From the NCBI GenBank assembly GCA_002471345.1, contig DKPS01000141.1:4666-10199 (forward strand): a stretch of DNA of 5,534 nucleotides. The letters are read 5' to 3'. Positions 5,324 to 5,534 of the stretch are shown here, in pieces. Each line of letters starts with the position of its first letter. Position 1 is the first letter of the stretch. Origin of the DNA: Saprospiraceae bacterium UBA7328 (GTDB lineage Bacteria > Bacteroidota > Bacteroidia > Chitinophagales > Saprospiraceae). The notes under the pieces are model-generated. The model did no database searches. It worked only from the letters and a program-made list of their open reading frames with translations, and was not told the origin of the DNA. Both the position numbers and the translations under genes were made by a program.

Positions 5324-5363
5324 TTTGAAACTTAGCATTTGTACTAAAATTCATAGAAAGCAT

Positions 5364-5534
5364 ATGCAAAAAGGTCAGATATCCGTACAAACGGAAAATA
5401 TATTTCCAATAATTAAGAAGTTTCTATACTCAGATCATGAGATATTCCTAAGAGAGTTGGTCTCTAATGCTGTCGATGCCAGTAGTAAATTAAAGACACT
5501 TGCCGCTAGGGGAGAAGTAAAAGGCGAAATTGGT
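5364..5534 (+). CDS. htpG: chaperone HtpG (Hsp90), N-terminal 57 codons, cut by window edge
   Basis: HtpG is the cytoplasmic ATP-driven Hsp90 dimer that remodels client proteins. Only the start of its N-terminal GHKL ATPase domain is in the window. It begins MQKGQISVQTENIFPIIKKF and reaches the first ATP-site helix, FLRELVSNAVDASSK (28-42). Glu 31 corresponds to the catalytic base and Asn 35 to the Mg-binding residue, with Asp 38 following. The NAVDA form, instead of NASDA, fits Bacteroidota. The reading frame is open to the window edge. The start at 5364 is set by the family's normal N-terminus. A palindrome and an imperfect dyad (5332-5347) lie in the 96-bp leader, which suggests transcriptional control separate from the DUF3467 gene. 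Confidence 0.95.
   Translation, partial: MQKGQISVQTENIFPIIKKFLYSDHEIFLRELVSNAVDASSKLKTLAARGEVKGEIG

Noticed and set aside
5332..5347. CIRCE (HrcA operator) upstream of htpG
   Set aside because: Only the outer TTAG/CTAA resemble CIRCE; the 9-nt spacer and the inner ACTC/GAGT bases are missing.

Overview
The window looks like ordinary chromosomal DNA of a low-GC member of the Bacteroidota, most likely order Cytophagales. The reasons are the AT-rich composition, the near absence of Shine-Dalgarno sequences, upstream octamers matching the Bacteroidota -7 consensus TAnnTTTG, and a gene set that recalls Cytophagales chromosomes: a RseP-type M50 protease, HscB, an RsmE + DUF4159 pair, a PspC-domain miniprotein, DUF3467 and HtpG. 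The genus cannot be fixed from the sequence alone. I see no transposase, integrase, CRISPR array, toxin-antitoxin pair or phage cluster.

Left part (1-2626), all on the minus strand. In transcription order it holds rseP (site-2 membrane protease), hscB (Fe-S co-chaperone, TTG start overlapping the rseP stop by 4 nt), a NUMOD4/HNH-like DNA-binding protein with a C-terminal helix-turn-helix 6 nt further on, and then the 5' part of a tRNA-Leu(CAA) gene cut by the window edge. The first three look like one translationally tight operon. Its promoter lies in 2627-2801, where a TACTTTTG box and a perfect 8-3-8 inverted repeat sit.

Middle part (2802-4221), plus strand. rsmE (16S rRNA U1498 methyltransferase) is followed after 34 nt by a secreted DUF4159 protein, probably as one operon. 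It meets a PspC-domain membrane miniprotein on the other strand with only 2 bp between the stop codons, and overlapping alternative hairpins span the junction.

Right part (4224-5534). Upstream of the PspC gene, on the same strand, I find a 48-codon single-pass membrane protein gene (4555-4701) with a good Bacteroidota promoter. A divergent region leads to a plus-strand DUF3467 gene and then to the first 57 codons of htpG (Hsp90), whose leader contains a perfect 7-1-7 palindrome.

Functionally the genes lean towards envelope and protein quality control (RseP, PspC domain, HscB, HtpG) plus ribosome modification. No link between the groups beyond adjacency can be shown. The less ordinary items are the NUMOD4/HNH-like gene inside the rseP-hscB operon, the small membrane protein gene, and the dyads in front of rseP and htpG. 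I did not find a convincing new multi-gene system.
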